Assembly: GCA_045634365.1 (NCBI GenBank)
Contig: JAZRAC010000024.1
Span: forward strand, 1-24,349
From: HGM04593 sp045634365
Lineage (GTDB): Bacteria > Bacteroidota > Bacteroidia > Bacteroidales > Bacteroidaceae
Length of the DNA stretch: 24,349 nt
Direction of reading: 5' to 3'
Shown: positions 1 through 8,200 of the stretch, piece by piece
How positions within the stretch are numbered: the first letter of the stretch is position 1
Layout of the letters: every line of letters begins with the position of its first letter
Position numbers and translations under genes: made by a program
Notes under the pieces: generated by a model
The model's database searches: none
Told to the model about the DNA's origin: nothing
The model's input: only the letters and a program-made list of their open reading frames with translations

Positions 1-345
1 CTCGTTGAACACCTTTGTGATGTTAGTGATGGAAGCAGCCATATTGGTCTGGTCGATATCCTTAGGATGAACGAGAGTAGACCACTTTCTCTCATTTACG
101 AGAGTCTTGGTTTCCCAAGCGTTGTTGTAGTTTCTCTGTGCGGTACCGATAGAGTCACGGTCTGCATTGGTTCTACCGGTGGTGCTGATAGAGGGGATTT
201 CAATGGTCTTGGAGTTAATCCAGTTGAAACGACCATTGTTGGGAGTAGCGTAGAGCTTACCGAAATACAGAGCATAAGGATATGCCTGCTCGAGGGCTCT
301 CTGGTACTCAGTTGCATAGTTAAGAGCTTTTGCAAAATCTGCCAT
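1..345 (-). CDS. Major capsid protein, N-terminal part (runs off left edge)
   Basis: The first 115 codons of a gene whose remainder lies beyond the window; no stop is reached. It begins MADFAKALNYATEYQRALEQ and contains a FGKLYATPNN stretch, an IEIPSISTTGR stretch and KWSTLVHPKDIDQTN near residues 88-102. That last block is typical of the HK97-fold-type major capsid proteins of Clostridia/Bacilli siphophages (family recalled, not searched). The start at 345 is set by TAGGAG 8-9 bases upstream. It directly follows the scaffold gene, the usual order, and is probably transcribed from the promoter at 1591-1619 together with the two genes before it. In the virion it would form the icosahedral shell. 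Confidence 0.82.
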   Translation of the reverse strand, partial: MADFAKALNYATEYQRALEQAYPYALYFGKLYATPNNGRFNWINSKTIEIPSISTTGRTNADRDSIGTAQRNYNNAWETKTLVNERKWSTLVHPKDIDQTNMAASITNITKVFNE

Positions 346-371
346 AGTTTTAATCTCCTATAAAATTATTT

Positions 372-1028
372 TTACTGTTTGGGTCTTACTCCAACAAAGT
401 TGAAGTTAAACGGATTGGATGTACCCGCAGGCTCACCTGTGGGTGATGTGGTGCTAACAAAGTGAGGTTTGTCAGCAGGGGGAGGAGTAGGGTCTGTGGT
501 TTCTACTACAAACGCATCTGCGTTGTCCTTGGCGTATGCAGTTACGAAATCAGTTCCACCTACAATAACATCGTTTTCAATGGAGAGGTTCTTCGCCAAC
601 ATTGAATTGATGAAATCACGCTTTGCCGCCTGGCTTGTAAACTTCTGCTGGTTTGCGAAATCTCTTACTGCGTACTTGTATGCCTGATCCTTCAACTGCT
701 TTTCATAAGCCTTTGTGTCCTTGTCATACTTGTTCTGCAGGTTAGCAAAATCAGTAGTCAGCGTAGAGAGCTTGGTAGCATCTGTGCCAGCATCCTCAAG
801 TTGCTTACGCAGATTTGCGAGGTCGGTGTCTCTGGTTTTGATGGTGTCATCAAGAGTGGTAATTCTTGTGTCTCTTGCAGACAGGTCATCATCGTACTTC
901 TGCTTGTCTACATACTTGCCTTCGGAAAGGTCAACAAACTTTGAGTTGCTTGCCTTTGCCGCAGCCATAAACTGCTCGTATGTAAGTGTGCCGCCTTCGG
1001 CCTTGTCGAATAGGTCTTTGAGATTCAT
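372..1028 (-). CDS. Capsid scaffolding protein (Phage GP20-like)
   Basis: 218 aa, acidic and mostly helical. Residues about 1-45 hold a short globular start with FVDLSEGKYVDKQKYDDDL; residues about 45-118 are a heptad-rich coiled coil full of K/D/L; residues about 120-150 (VRDFANQQKFTSQAAKRDFI) form a conserved helical segment; the tail is Pro/Thr-rich and ends FNFNFVGVRPKQ. This layout matches the phage 'minor structural protein GP20' family, which acts as scaffold during procapsid assembly. It lies immediately before the capsid gene. AAAGGAG seven bases upstream fixes the start. Its ATG overlaps the TGA of a short upstream reading frame (1025-1129). Confidence 0.82.
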   Translation of the reverse strand: MNLKDLFDKAEGGTLTYEQFMAAAKASNSKFVDLSEGKYVDKQKYDDDLSARDTRITTLDDTIKTRDTDLANLRKQLEDAGTDATKLSTLTTDFANLQNKYDKDTKAYEKQLKDQAYKYAVRDFANQQKFTSQAAKRDFINSMLAKNLSIENDVIVGGTDFVTAYAKDNADAFVVETTDPTPPPADKPHFVSTTSPTGEPAGTSNPFNFNFVGVRPKQ

Positions 1029-1129
1029 TGGTATGCTCCTTTACATTCTTTAAGTCTGCTTTCATTTATAAATCCGCTGTTCTCAATCAGCGATGGAATG
1101 TACCTTTCTTTATATGTTGTAAGGTTCAA
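1025..1129 (-). CDS. Possible 34-aa ORF with TTG start between membrane protein and scaffold
   Basis: After the TAA of the 111-aa gene, the same frame stays open for 38 codons and ends in a TGA that overlaps the scaffold ATG as ATGA, a common translational-coupling layout. There is no ATG or GTG. The first plausible start is TTG at 1129, giving a 34-aa peptide containing KERYIPSLIENSGFI and ESRLKECKGAY, which looks protein-like. No good ribosome binding site precedes the TTG. AAGAAAGG lies further in, just before an ATT codon. It could be a real small gene, a readthrough extension of the 111-aa protein, or the decayed end of a longer gene. Confidence 0.3.
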   Translation of the reverse strand: MNLTTYKERYIPSLIENSGFINESRLKECKGAYQ

Positions 1130-1141
1130 CTTATAGCTGAA

Positions 1142-1477
1142 TTAAGTATTGGTATTATCTCTATGATAATATTTTATGTCACCTTCGATGTCCTCAATCC
1201 TATGATTGGCCACCGAAAGTTTTTCTTTGATAACTGGAATATTCTCGTTAAATAACTTTGCGTAGTTATTGTGGGATTTTATATCATCCTTCATAGACTT
1301 GATGTCGGTCTTTATGTGAGAAATTTCGCTATTCATAAGCTGTTGGTTTGTGTCCAGCTTGTGTGTAACATCATCCCTTGTAGACTTTGCGGATGCGAAT
1401 ATAGCAATAAGTGACACTATAACGCCAAGCAAAGATATACCTGAACTAATCAGTCCTAAGATTAAACTCTCGCTCAT
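1142..1477 (-). CDS. Small membrane protein with coiled coil, unknown function
   Basis: 111 aa. Residues about 5-28 (LILGLISSGISLLGVIVSLIAIF) form one hydrophobic segment; residues about 30-100 are polar and helical with heptad spacing (LMNSEISHIKTDIKSMKDDI). This suggests an N-terminally anchored coiled-coil protein, broadly like XhlA-type or accessory-holin proteins, though those usually carry the membrane segment at the C terminus, so no family is assigned. GAGAGGAG five to six bases upstream sets the start. It sits in the head operon between portal and scaffold, behind its own promoter at 1591-1619 and a leader containing an anti-Shine-Dalgarno hairpin. Confidence 0.7.
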   Translation of the reverse strand: MSESLILGLISSGISLLGVIVSLIAIFASAKSTRDDVTHKLDTNQQLMNSEISHIKTDIKSMKDDIKSHNNYAKLFNENIPVIKEKLSVANHRIEDIEGDIKYYHRDNTNT

Positions 1478-1546
1478 CGGTACTCCTCTCTTGTATAATA
1501 TTGAGAATGTACCACCAGGTTTGATGCAATCGCCCCCGGCAGCCTA

Positions 1547-1564
1547 TTCATCAAGGAGGATGAA
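1547..1564 (-). promoter_or_regulatory. Leader hairpin with CTCCTT loop
   Basis: In the minus-strand RNA, TTCATC and GATGAA form a six-base stem that exposes CTCCTT, the same sequence as the anti-Shine-Dalgarno end of 16S rRNA. The downstream ribosome binding site GAGAGGAG (about 1483-1490) is complementary to CTCCT, so the leader could mask the start of the 111-aa gene. Seen in sequence; the regulatory role is inference. Confidence 0.4.
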
Positions 1565-1590
1565 CCGTCAAGTCTTATCCCCACATATAT

Positions 1591-1619
1591 ATTATACTAC
1601 ATTTTTAGGTATTTGTAAA
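1591..1619 (-). promoter_or_regulatory. Promoter P1 (head genes)
   Basis: Minus-strand TTTACA, 17 bases, TATAAT; the ten bases before the -10 include ATGTAG, as in the other phage promoters. The start site would be near 1584, giving a leader of about 107 bases before the 111-aa gene. It would raise expression of the 111-aa, scaffold and capsid genes above the portal level. Confidence 0.75.
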
Positions 1620-1666
1620 TGCCTGTACACAAAATATATTCACAATATTTAGTACCTTTTGGTTTG

Positions 1667-3679
1667 TTACTCTTTATTGGAATTGTTCTTTCCCTTTATC
1701 GGGTTGTCGAGGTCATCTGCCTGCTTTCCTTTGCTTACTTTTGCAGAGGTCTTATCAGACGGTGATTTCGTGGCATCCTCTCCTGAGCTACTGTCTACAC
1801 CAAGTGCCTTAGCTTTCATAATCTCGGCCTGAGTGTTCTGCATCATAGCCTGGGTAGCTTCTTCCTCAATCTGCATCATAGCCGCACGTGCCTGATTTTC
1901 AGTTTCACCGAAGTACCACATACGGGTTTCGAGCTTCGATGCGAGGCCGTTCTGCATAAGGGTAATACGCTTGGACAACTCCGACTCACTATCTACAAGA
2001 ATTGAATCATCCCACTCGAATGATACTTCATACTCACCGGGAGGTGTTACATCATACAGAGTGCAGTAAACATCCATTACATAGACAACATCGGTAAGTG
2101 CGTCCTGGAGTGCTGTCTGGATGTCAGCATTGGTTGCAAAACTTCTCTGCTTTAGGATTTTCAACTCGGTCGCAGTCTTTGCCTCCTGGGTGTTCACATC
2201 GGAAATCGTACCTCTGCTAAGGCCGATGCTATCCTCAATTCTCATAAAGATAGTATTTAGACCGTGAACAATGGATACATCTCGAAGCGGAGGTGCGAAT
2301 ACATTGTAAGTATCTTCGGTGTTAAGGTCGATTTTACGGAACAGTCTCTCCTGCTTCTCTGGCAGTTTGGAATATCCCTCACCCTTGGGATCCGTTATAA
2401 ACTTCAAGGCGTCTCTGTCAACATCAATTGCCATTTCGCCAGCTTCGTATTCCCAGAGAAGTCTTGAATACTGCATATCAGCATCCTTAATAAGCTGAAT
2501 TACTCTGCTATATCCAGACACACCGAGAGGGGAGTACGGGTCAATAGTGTTTGCTTCGGGCATACGGAAGTATGCAAACAGAAGTCTATCAACGCCTTCT
2601 ATAACAGTCTTAGGCTGCAGGCTTGCCCACTCAGGAACAGCAGTAAGAGGAATCTGCTTACCGAGGTTAGATGCAGACTTGATATTATTAGAGTTTGCGA
2701 TAGACATATCGGTACTCTCGAAAGCGAAGTTCTGTACTGTGACAGTACGCTTATCCAGCTTGTGGTATTCAAGTCTAATGAATACTCTTTCCTTAGCCTT
2801 GTCTACCTTTGTCTGTATAAATGCCGCTTCGATTACTTTACCATTGGCATCGAAAGACAGAGGGAAGAATCTGTCTGCCTGAATGTAGTCAAAGTCGATT
2901 TCTGCGTTCAGTAAGTTGTTACTATACTGTGTGTTGTTAGACTGCGCCGGAGCGTTCCGGAATGCGTCCGGTGCGCTGTTCTTATCTTTCGCAATAGTTT
3001 GTGCATTTGTATTTTTCTGCTCGTTCTGTGCAGTATTTTTAGCAGTTTCCTCACCAGAAGTATTCTGCGATGTACTTCCAAATCTCGGAGTGTTGTCGTA
3101 CATTACTACATAGGGCTTAATTACAAGTCCGCCCTTTGCAATACCGTACTCTAACTGTCTACGAATCTGTCGGCACAGCTTTTTATACTGTCCGTTGAGG
3201 AAATCTGCTCGTTCAGTAGGTCCAGTAGGAACCTGCTGGGTCTTCTGCTGAAATGCAGAGGACATAGGAATTGAATTGACTCCACCAGGCACCACATCCT
3301 GTGTGTCAGCTCCGACAGCAGGCGATTCGCTGTTATCTAAATTAGATGTAGAAGCTCCCGGCTCTGTGGATGTAGGAGAAGTATTATCTAATTCGACTTC
3401 TGCCATCGGAGCAGAAATCTCCGTTTTCATTTCAAGAGTAACCATTCTTGCCTTCTCACTCGCAATAAGCGCAGGAAGTCCGAGCGACACGATACGAGTA
3501 GGATTGTCTGTAGTAGGCTCTTTAATCCACGGAGAGTTGCCTTCGTACATATCGGACCATAACTGAATAGCATCTGCCATTCTATCCGACACGCACGGAG
3601 TTATGTGGAGTACATCTTCAACTGTTTTCTTAGGTAGCATTTTTCTCACAATCTCCTTTATTTTTTGCCACAGGCCCAT
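1667..3679 (-). CDS. Portal protein (A118-like) with two disordered insertions
   Basis: 670 aa. Forms the dodecameric DNA-entry ring at the capsid vertex. Family signature: the segment with ANTIDPYSPLGVSGYSRVI, DADMQYSRLLWEYEAGEMAI and, later, GLSRGTISDV plus TATELKILKQRSF, as in A118-like portals. The family is usually around 450-520 aa; this one is longer because of two low-complexity, Ser/Thr/Asn/Gln-rich linkers at residues about 97-157 and 198-258, plus a Lys/Ser-rich C-terminal tail. AAGGAGG seven bases before ATG sets the start. It follows the endolysin gene by 12 bases rather than TerL, which is unusual. No terminator is seen after it. Confidence 0.85.
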   Translation of the reverse strand: MGLWQKIKEIVRKMLPKKTVEDVLHITPCVSDRMADAIQLWSDMYEGNSPWIKEPTTDNPTRIVSLGLPALIASEKARMVTLEMKTEISAPMAEVELDNTSPTSTEPGASTSNLDNSESPAVGADTQDVVPGGVNSIPMSSAFQQKTQQVPTGPTERADFLNGQYKKLCRQIRRQLEYGIAKGGLVIKPYVVMYDNTPRFGSTSQNTSGEETAKNTAQNEQKNTNAQTIAKDKNSAPDAFRNAPAQSNNTQYSNNLLNAEIDFDYIQADRFFPLSFDANGKVIEAAFIQTKVDKAKERVFIRLEYHKLDKRTVTVQNFAFESTDMSIANSNNIKSASNLGKQIPLTAVPEWASLQPKTVIEGVDRLLFAYFRMPEANTIDPYSPLGVSGYSRVIQLIKDADMQYSRLLWEYEAGEMAIDVDRDALKFITDPKGEGYSKLPEKQERLFRKIDLNTEDTYNVFAPPLRDVSIVHGLNTIFMRIEDSIGLSRGTISDVNTQEAKTATELKILKQRSFATNADIQTALQDALTDVVYVMDVYCTLYDVTPPGEYEVSFEWDDSILVDSESELSKRITLMQNGLASKLETRMWYFGETENQARAAMMQIEEEATQAMMQNTQAEIMKAKALGVDSSSGEDATKSPSDKTSAKVSKGKQADDLDNPIKGKNNSNKE

Positions 3680-3691
3680 AGGATATCCTCC

Positions 3692-4390
3692 TTAAATCGT
3701 GGTTATGTAACCATCGAAGCCCGCGGCTTCAAGTTTTTTGAGCATAGCTTCTGCATTATTGGGGTTGGCAAAACAGCCAACCTGTACACGATAGAGCGTT
3801 TTCTGTTTCAGCGTTGCCCCGCTACGCTCGATGATAACTTCTGCGAAAGCCTTTGCCATCTTCTGTGCGAAAGCGTCCTGAAGTATGTATCCTACATCTA
3901 CAGTAGAATCCATAAAGCCGCATTCCATAAGAACCGCAGGCATTTTGGTCTCACGAACCTCGTAAAGATTTTTTCTTGCGAGAGGAGTAGCACGGTTTCC
4001 TCGAAGACCTGTATGCTTGATAGCAGAATCATAGAGGGCCTTCTGCCATTCAAGGGAAGCCTTCTGCGGGTTTGTATATGTAAACGCTACAATACCGCCA
4101 CCAGAGCCTCCGTTGATACCAGCGTTATGATGGATTGACAGGTAAAAATTTGCGCCCCAAGAATTTGCCTTGTCGCTACGCTGTTTGAGAGTAACGTCCT
4201 TTTTGCCAGTTGCATCGTCAACACGCAGAATTTCTATGCCATCATACTCGGAAAGAATTTTTTCAAGGTGTGTTGCAATTCTGTTGTTGAGCCACCACTC
4301 TCTCGTCTCGTTAGAATCAAGAGATTTTAAGCACCTTTTGCCCGGCGTACCGAGATAATGGCCGGCTGAAATTGCAAGTTTGAATGCCAT
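3692..4390 (-). CDS. Endolysin: N-acetylmuramoyl-L-alanine amidase (Amidase_3) with SPOR domain
   Basis: 232 aa. A zinc amidase that cuts between muramic acid and the peptide stem to lyse the host. Residues 1-190 are an Amidase_3 fold: LAISAGH with H11, E31, the SIHHNA motif with H87, and MECGF with E156, which together match the zinc and catalytic residues. Residues about 199-232 (YRVQVGCFANPNNAEAML) look like a SPOR peptidoglycan-binding domain, rather short. No signal peptide, so it needs the holin encoded one base upstream. GAGGG precedes the start. Confidence 0.92.
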   Translation of the reverse strand: MAFKLAISAGHYLGTPGKRCLKSLDSNETREWWLNNRIATHLEKILSEYDGIEILRVDDATGKKDVTLKQRSDKANSWGANFYLSIHHNAGINGGSGGGIVAFTYTNPQKASLEWQKALYDSAIKHTGLRGNRATPLARKNLYEVRETKMPAVLMECGFMDSTVDVGYILQDAFAQKMAKAFAEVIIERSGATLKQKTLYRVQVGCFANPNNAEAMLKKLEAAGFDGYITTI

Positions 4391-4391
4391 A

Positions 4392-4607
4392 TTATTCGCC
4401 CTCTTTCGTTATTTTCTTACTGTACTGTGCAGAACTGATGCCGAGAAGAATACCAAGGAAAGTATCAACTGCGGTAATAGTGCCCACAATCTCAACACCA
4501 AAAGGTAAGCCCCAAATGCCAGCAAGGGCAGAATAGAACGTACCAAGGCCGGGAAGCAGGTACTGTGCAATCCATTTGCACACATCGTAAACTTTGTTGG
4601 TCATCAT
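4392..4607 (-). CDS. Holin, Dp-1 family
   Basis: 71 aa with two hydrophobic segments (about residues 12-31 and 37-58), a loop containing WGLPFG, and the block ITAVDTFLGILLGISSAQY, followed by a charged tail KKITKEGE. This matches the phage holin Dp-1 family. It makes the membrane lesion that releases the endolysin. AGGAGG eight bases before the first ATG supports the start at 4607 rather than the second Met. It forms a lysis pair with the amidase gene. Confidence 0.85.
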   Translation of the reverse strand: MMTNKVYDVCKWIAQYLLPGLGTFYSALAGIWGLPFGVEIVGTITAVDTFLGILLGISSAQYSKKITKEGE

Positions 4608-4657
4608 AGTAGATTCCTCCTATTATTTTTTAGGCACATTGGCCTTTATTTATTTTG

Positions 4658-4873
4658 TTAGGCATCAAGAGCCACAGAGTACTCTTGATGCTCATCAACC
4701 TCTGGAACCTCGATAGGTTCATCGGTCTCGGTGTAGACCCTGCCAAGTTCAGCAGGGTCAATAGCTTCGCAATATCTAACGCCGTCACGCTCAATCATCA
4801 TTCCTGCATCGGAATATGTGCGGTTGAGAACAACGCCGTCGGAACGGGTTCTGTAATATTCTGTGATAATCAT
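4658..4873 (-). CDS. Small conserved phage protein, unknown function
   Basis: 71 aa beginning MIITEYYRTRSDGVVLNRTY and continuing with SDAGMMIERDGVRYCEAIDP; the C-terminal third is acidic. Proteins with this opening are common just before holin genes in Clostridia phages and may be appendage-associated, but no function is known to me. AGGAGG eight bases upstream sets the start. Four bases separate it from the LRR gene upstream. Confidence 0.75.
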   Translation of the reverse strand: MIITEYYRTRSDGVVLNRTYSDAGMMIERDGVRYCEAIDPAELGRVYTETDEPIEVPEVDEHQEYSVALDA

Positions 4874-4877
4874 TTTG

Positions 4878-5285
4878 TTAGCCTCCTGTTATATCGGGAT
4901 AATCTTCGATTGCGCGAATTTGCTCTGCGTAGGTTGACCAATTTGTAGCCGCCTTGTAAGTGTCAACGAGTGAGCGAGGAACATATATATATCCCGTTCC
5001 GCTTGCGATAGCGGAGTTTGCAAGCGCGTTGGTGTTCGCCATCGTGCAGACCGTAGCACTCCGCAGAATTAACGCTGTGAGTGCGGAACAGCCTTCAAAC
5101 GAGTTCGCCGCAATAGAGGTCACGTTCGGCACGTCTACCACGGTCAGCGCAGTACACCCATAAAAGGCGTACTGTCCAACCGTTGCAATGCGACTCTCTC
5201 GGTACTCCGTCACCGTTCGCATAATGATCTGGTCGCACATTTCATCGTCGCCGATAATGTCGGCGGTATTAATAAATTCAGCCAT
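4878..5285 (-). CDS. BspA-type leucine-rich-repeat protein (short appendage protein)
   Basis: 135 aa. Residues about 30-80 hold two LRR_5 (BspA-type) repeats: VGQYAFYGCTALTVVDVPNV and AANSFEGCSALTALIL. Residues about 98-128 are a C-terminal cap (GYIYVPRSLVDTYKAATNWS then TYAEQIRAIEDY). The same cap ends the 1730-aa fibre just upstream, and the two are alike even at DNA level. Probably part of the host-recognition apparatus; it may bind sugar or protein on the cell surface. GAGGTG precedes the start. Confidence 0.75.
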   Translation of the reverse strand: MAEFINTADIIGDDEMCDQIIMRTVTEYRESRIATVGQYAFYGCTALTVVDVPNVTSIAANSFEGCSALTALILRSATVCTMANTNALANSAIASGTGYIYVPRSLVDTYKAATNWSTYAEQIRAIEDYPDITGG

Positions 5286-5296
5286 AATTACTCACC

Positions 5297-8200
5297 TCAA
5301 ATCTTTGTCAAGTCGATTTCGCCGTCAAGCGTACCGTCTACCGTGTAGTCCTCGATATAACGGAATTTTCCTGCGTAGGCTGACCAATTCGTCGCGGCTT
5401 CGTAGGTGGTTATACCGTCTGTGCCGTCTGCCAATGTTCTTGGAACATAGATATATCCTTTGAAGTTCGTCGTTGCATTTATAGCACTATTGTGCCCCAT
5501 AGGACATACTCTGTCCGTGTATCGGAGGATTATTGCCTCGGGGTTGGTCATATTACGCCATCCAAAGTCAACATAATCGCAGAAGTCGAGTATCGCACCG
5601 TCGAGTTTGGTCTGATCGGCTCTCTTATATAATTCATAACCGCCCCAACCGAATTGATTGAGAAGTTTCTCGAACCTTACCTTTTTACGGGTAGAAGTAT
5701 CATCATAAATTATATAACTACCAAGCTTGGTTGCCTCCTTGAAAACGAGGGATGTCAAGTCCATACAATACGCGAACGCATACGATCCAATGCTCGTTAC
5801 CCTATCGTTGACATACTCGCCGCTCAATGTTCTCTCAACGAGTCTTGTAGAGTTCAGTATTGCCGTGCCATACTCAACATTAAGACCAACATAATCTTTC
5901 ACTCTCGAAAGTGTTGTGAGGCTGATTTCCTCGACATAAATCCGTCCGCTCACCTGCGCCGTATCGGTGTTGTTGCCGTTCTCGTCAAGACCTCTCATTG
6001 TGTCGAGCTTGTTGAGGAATGCGCTTAACTCGCTGTTTGTCATTGTGCGGTCAAAGCCTATGATACGAACACGGCTGTTTGCGGCAATCTCGTTGAGTAT
6101 TGCAAGCGGGTCAATAACACTCGAATTATTCTCCAAGCGGAGAGTAGTAACATTCGCATAACTCGGCATAACAAATTCTGTGAGCGAAGTCTGATTGAGC
6201 AGAGTCAAGTTCGCCACCGTTGCGGGAAGATGTAACTTCTTCAAGATACCACCGTTCGGAAGTTTAAGACCCGTAATGCTCGAACCATCGAAGTAAACTT
6301 CCTCGATGTTGATACATCCAGAAATGTCTATCGACTGAACAAGATTCGGGCAGTTTCTTACATCAAGACTACGAAGCAGAATGTTATTGCCAAGAGTAAG
6401 CGGCTCGGGAATAGTGCCAAGGGCATAGTTAACATAACCAGCCGTGCCATCGCCAACCTTAAGAGAGGTGATATGCGTAGCAGGAGCTACATTTATCTGC
6501 TCTACCATAAGAGGAGAGAGGTCACCGAGAGAGGTAAGCATATCTGCATCGTTAATACCGATTACTGCGTCCTCACCGCCAGATGCTGTCCATACAAACT
6601 CATATTCCTTGCCACGCTCCATTCGATGTTCGGCAACTTCGGCGTTGTAGTAAACTCTACCGTACATATTTACATACGACGAAAGGGTCACGTTAGCCTT
6701 GCTCTTAGGACGAATAAGAATTCGGTTCGTCATTGAGGTACCAGTTACATACTTGGAGTCGAGGTAACGGAAACGGTTGTAAAGCCACCATTTCATCCAC
6801 TGCTCCTTCTTACCCTGGAGCATAGGAAGATACGTGCCGTCGCCACTGAGAATAAGAGGCTCAATACATTTGGTGTGCATATCTTCATTGAAGATAGCCT
6901 CAGGCCACTTGCTCTGGTGTGTGGTAAATTTGTCTATAACCTTCTCGTAGCTGATAGCACTGCTTGACCTCATCTGATGATACATCTCGGCAATGTCGTC
7001 AAACATTGTAGCACGGATATTTTTCCAGAGAACGGAATTCTGTCCATTGTAGATAGGGTCGCCGCCCTGCGTGTAGTCAATGTCCTCAAGGTAATAGTCA
7101 AAGGAAAGGTTACCCTTGTTGTCAGTACCACAAGAGGAGTCGGCGTCATAGAACAATACTATCCACTTGTCCTCATCTTTGAGATAAGTCGGGAATGCGT
7201 TCTTCTCTCTCTGGTCAATAGAGAGGAACATCTCCGTGAATAGATAATAGAATATAACGGCATCTTTGATGAAGTGGTTTTCAAGCTCTGCTTTAAATTT
7301 CGCCAAACGGTATTCCCTCGAATCAGTTGTATATTCTACGCCATCGTAGGTTACCGCCTGTATAGTCGCATTCGTTGCCTGGTCTGTATCTGTAGACATC
7401 AGCCACTCTGCAAGAGCTTTGAGCTTGGTGGTGTTCACATTATCTTCGGGGTAACGCGCCTCGAAGTCATCCTTCCAAGCTGTTCCCGAGAAATCTGCGC
7501 TATGCCAACCAACACGGTCTGTACCGTTCTGTCGGATTTCCCAGGACTCGTCTCCGGTCTTGAAGCCAAAAACTTCTTCCGTGCCCTTGTCGTTGTTGAA
7601 GTTATACTTACCGAGGAATTTTGTTTCCGTTCCGTTATCCCAGAAAATAACAATAGGGAAGCCCTCGATACATTGTCTTACTTTACTGTCTGCTTCCTGA
7701 GCAGGTGTCTTGTAGGGACAAAGGTCATTGTAGAGCATTGAAAGCACTACATTGAATGCACCCTCAGAGGAAGCAACGTCCGCTTTCATCGTGAAAGTGC
7801 TTGTAGGCACAGCATCGTCGTTCATCTGGTACTTGTCAGCAAGAGAGCCGTCAAAGAGGCTAAAGCCACCCTTAAATTTCAGCTTGTAGTTCTTTCGGTA
7901 GTAATACTGAGAAGAAGTACCCTGCACGTCTATCTGCGCTCCCGTAAAGCTGAAACTACGCTCGGAGTTCGTCGGATCGGTAAAATATCCCGAACAAGTC
8001 TTTTTGTCACCCTTAAACTGCGGAAGCTCCGTAGCACGAATGACCATATAGGGAAGGTCTGTGGGCAACTTGGAGATAACCACTTGACCGTAAGCATCGT
8101 AAACATCGTTACGCGCGTATCTTGCGAGCTTTTCGTCGGTGTTCTGCGTATCTGCGATCCAGTTGTCAAGAATCTGGTGACGGGAAAGGCTGTTATCGTA

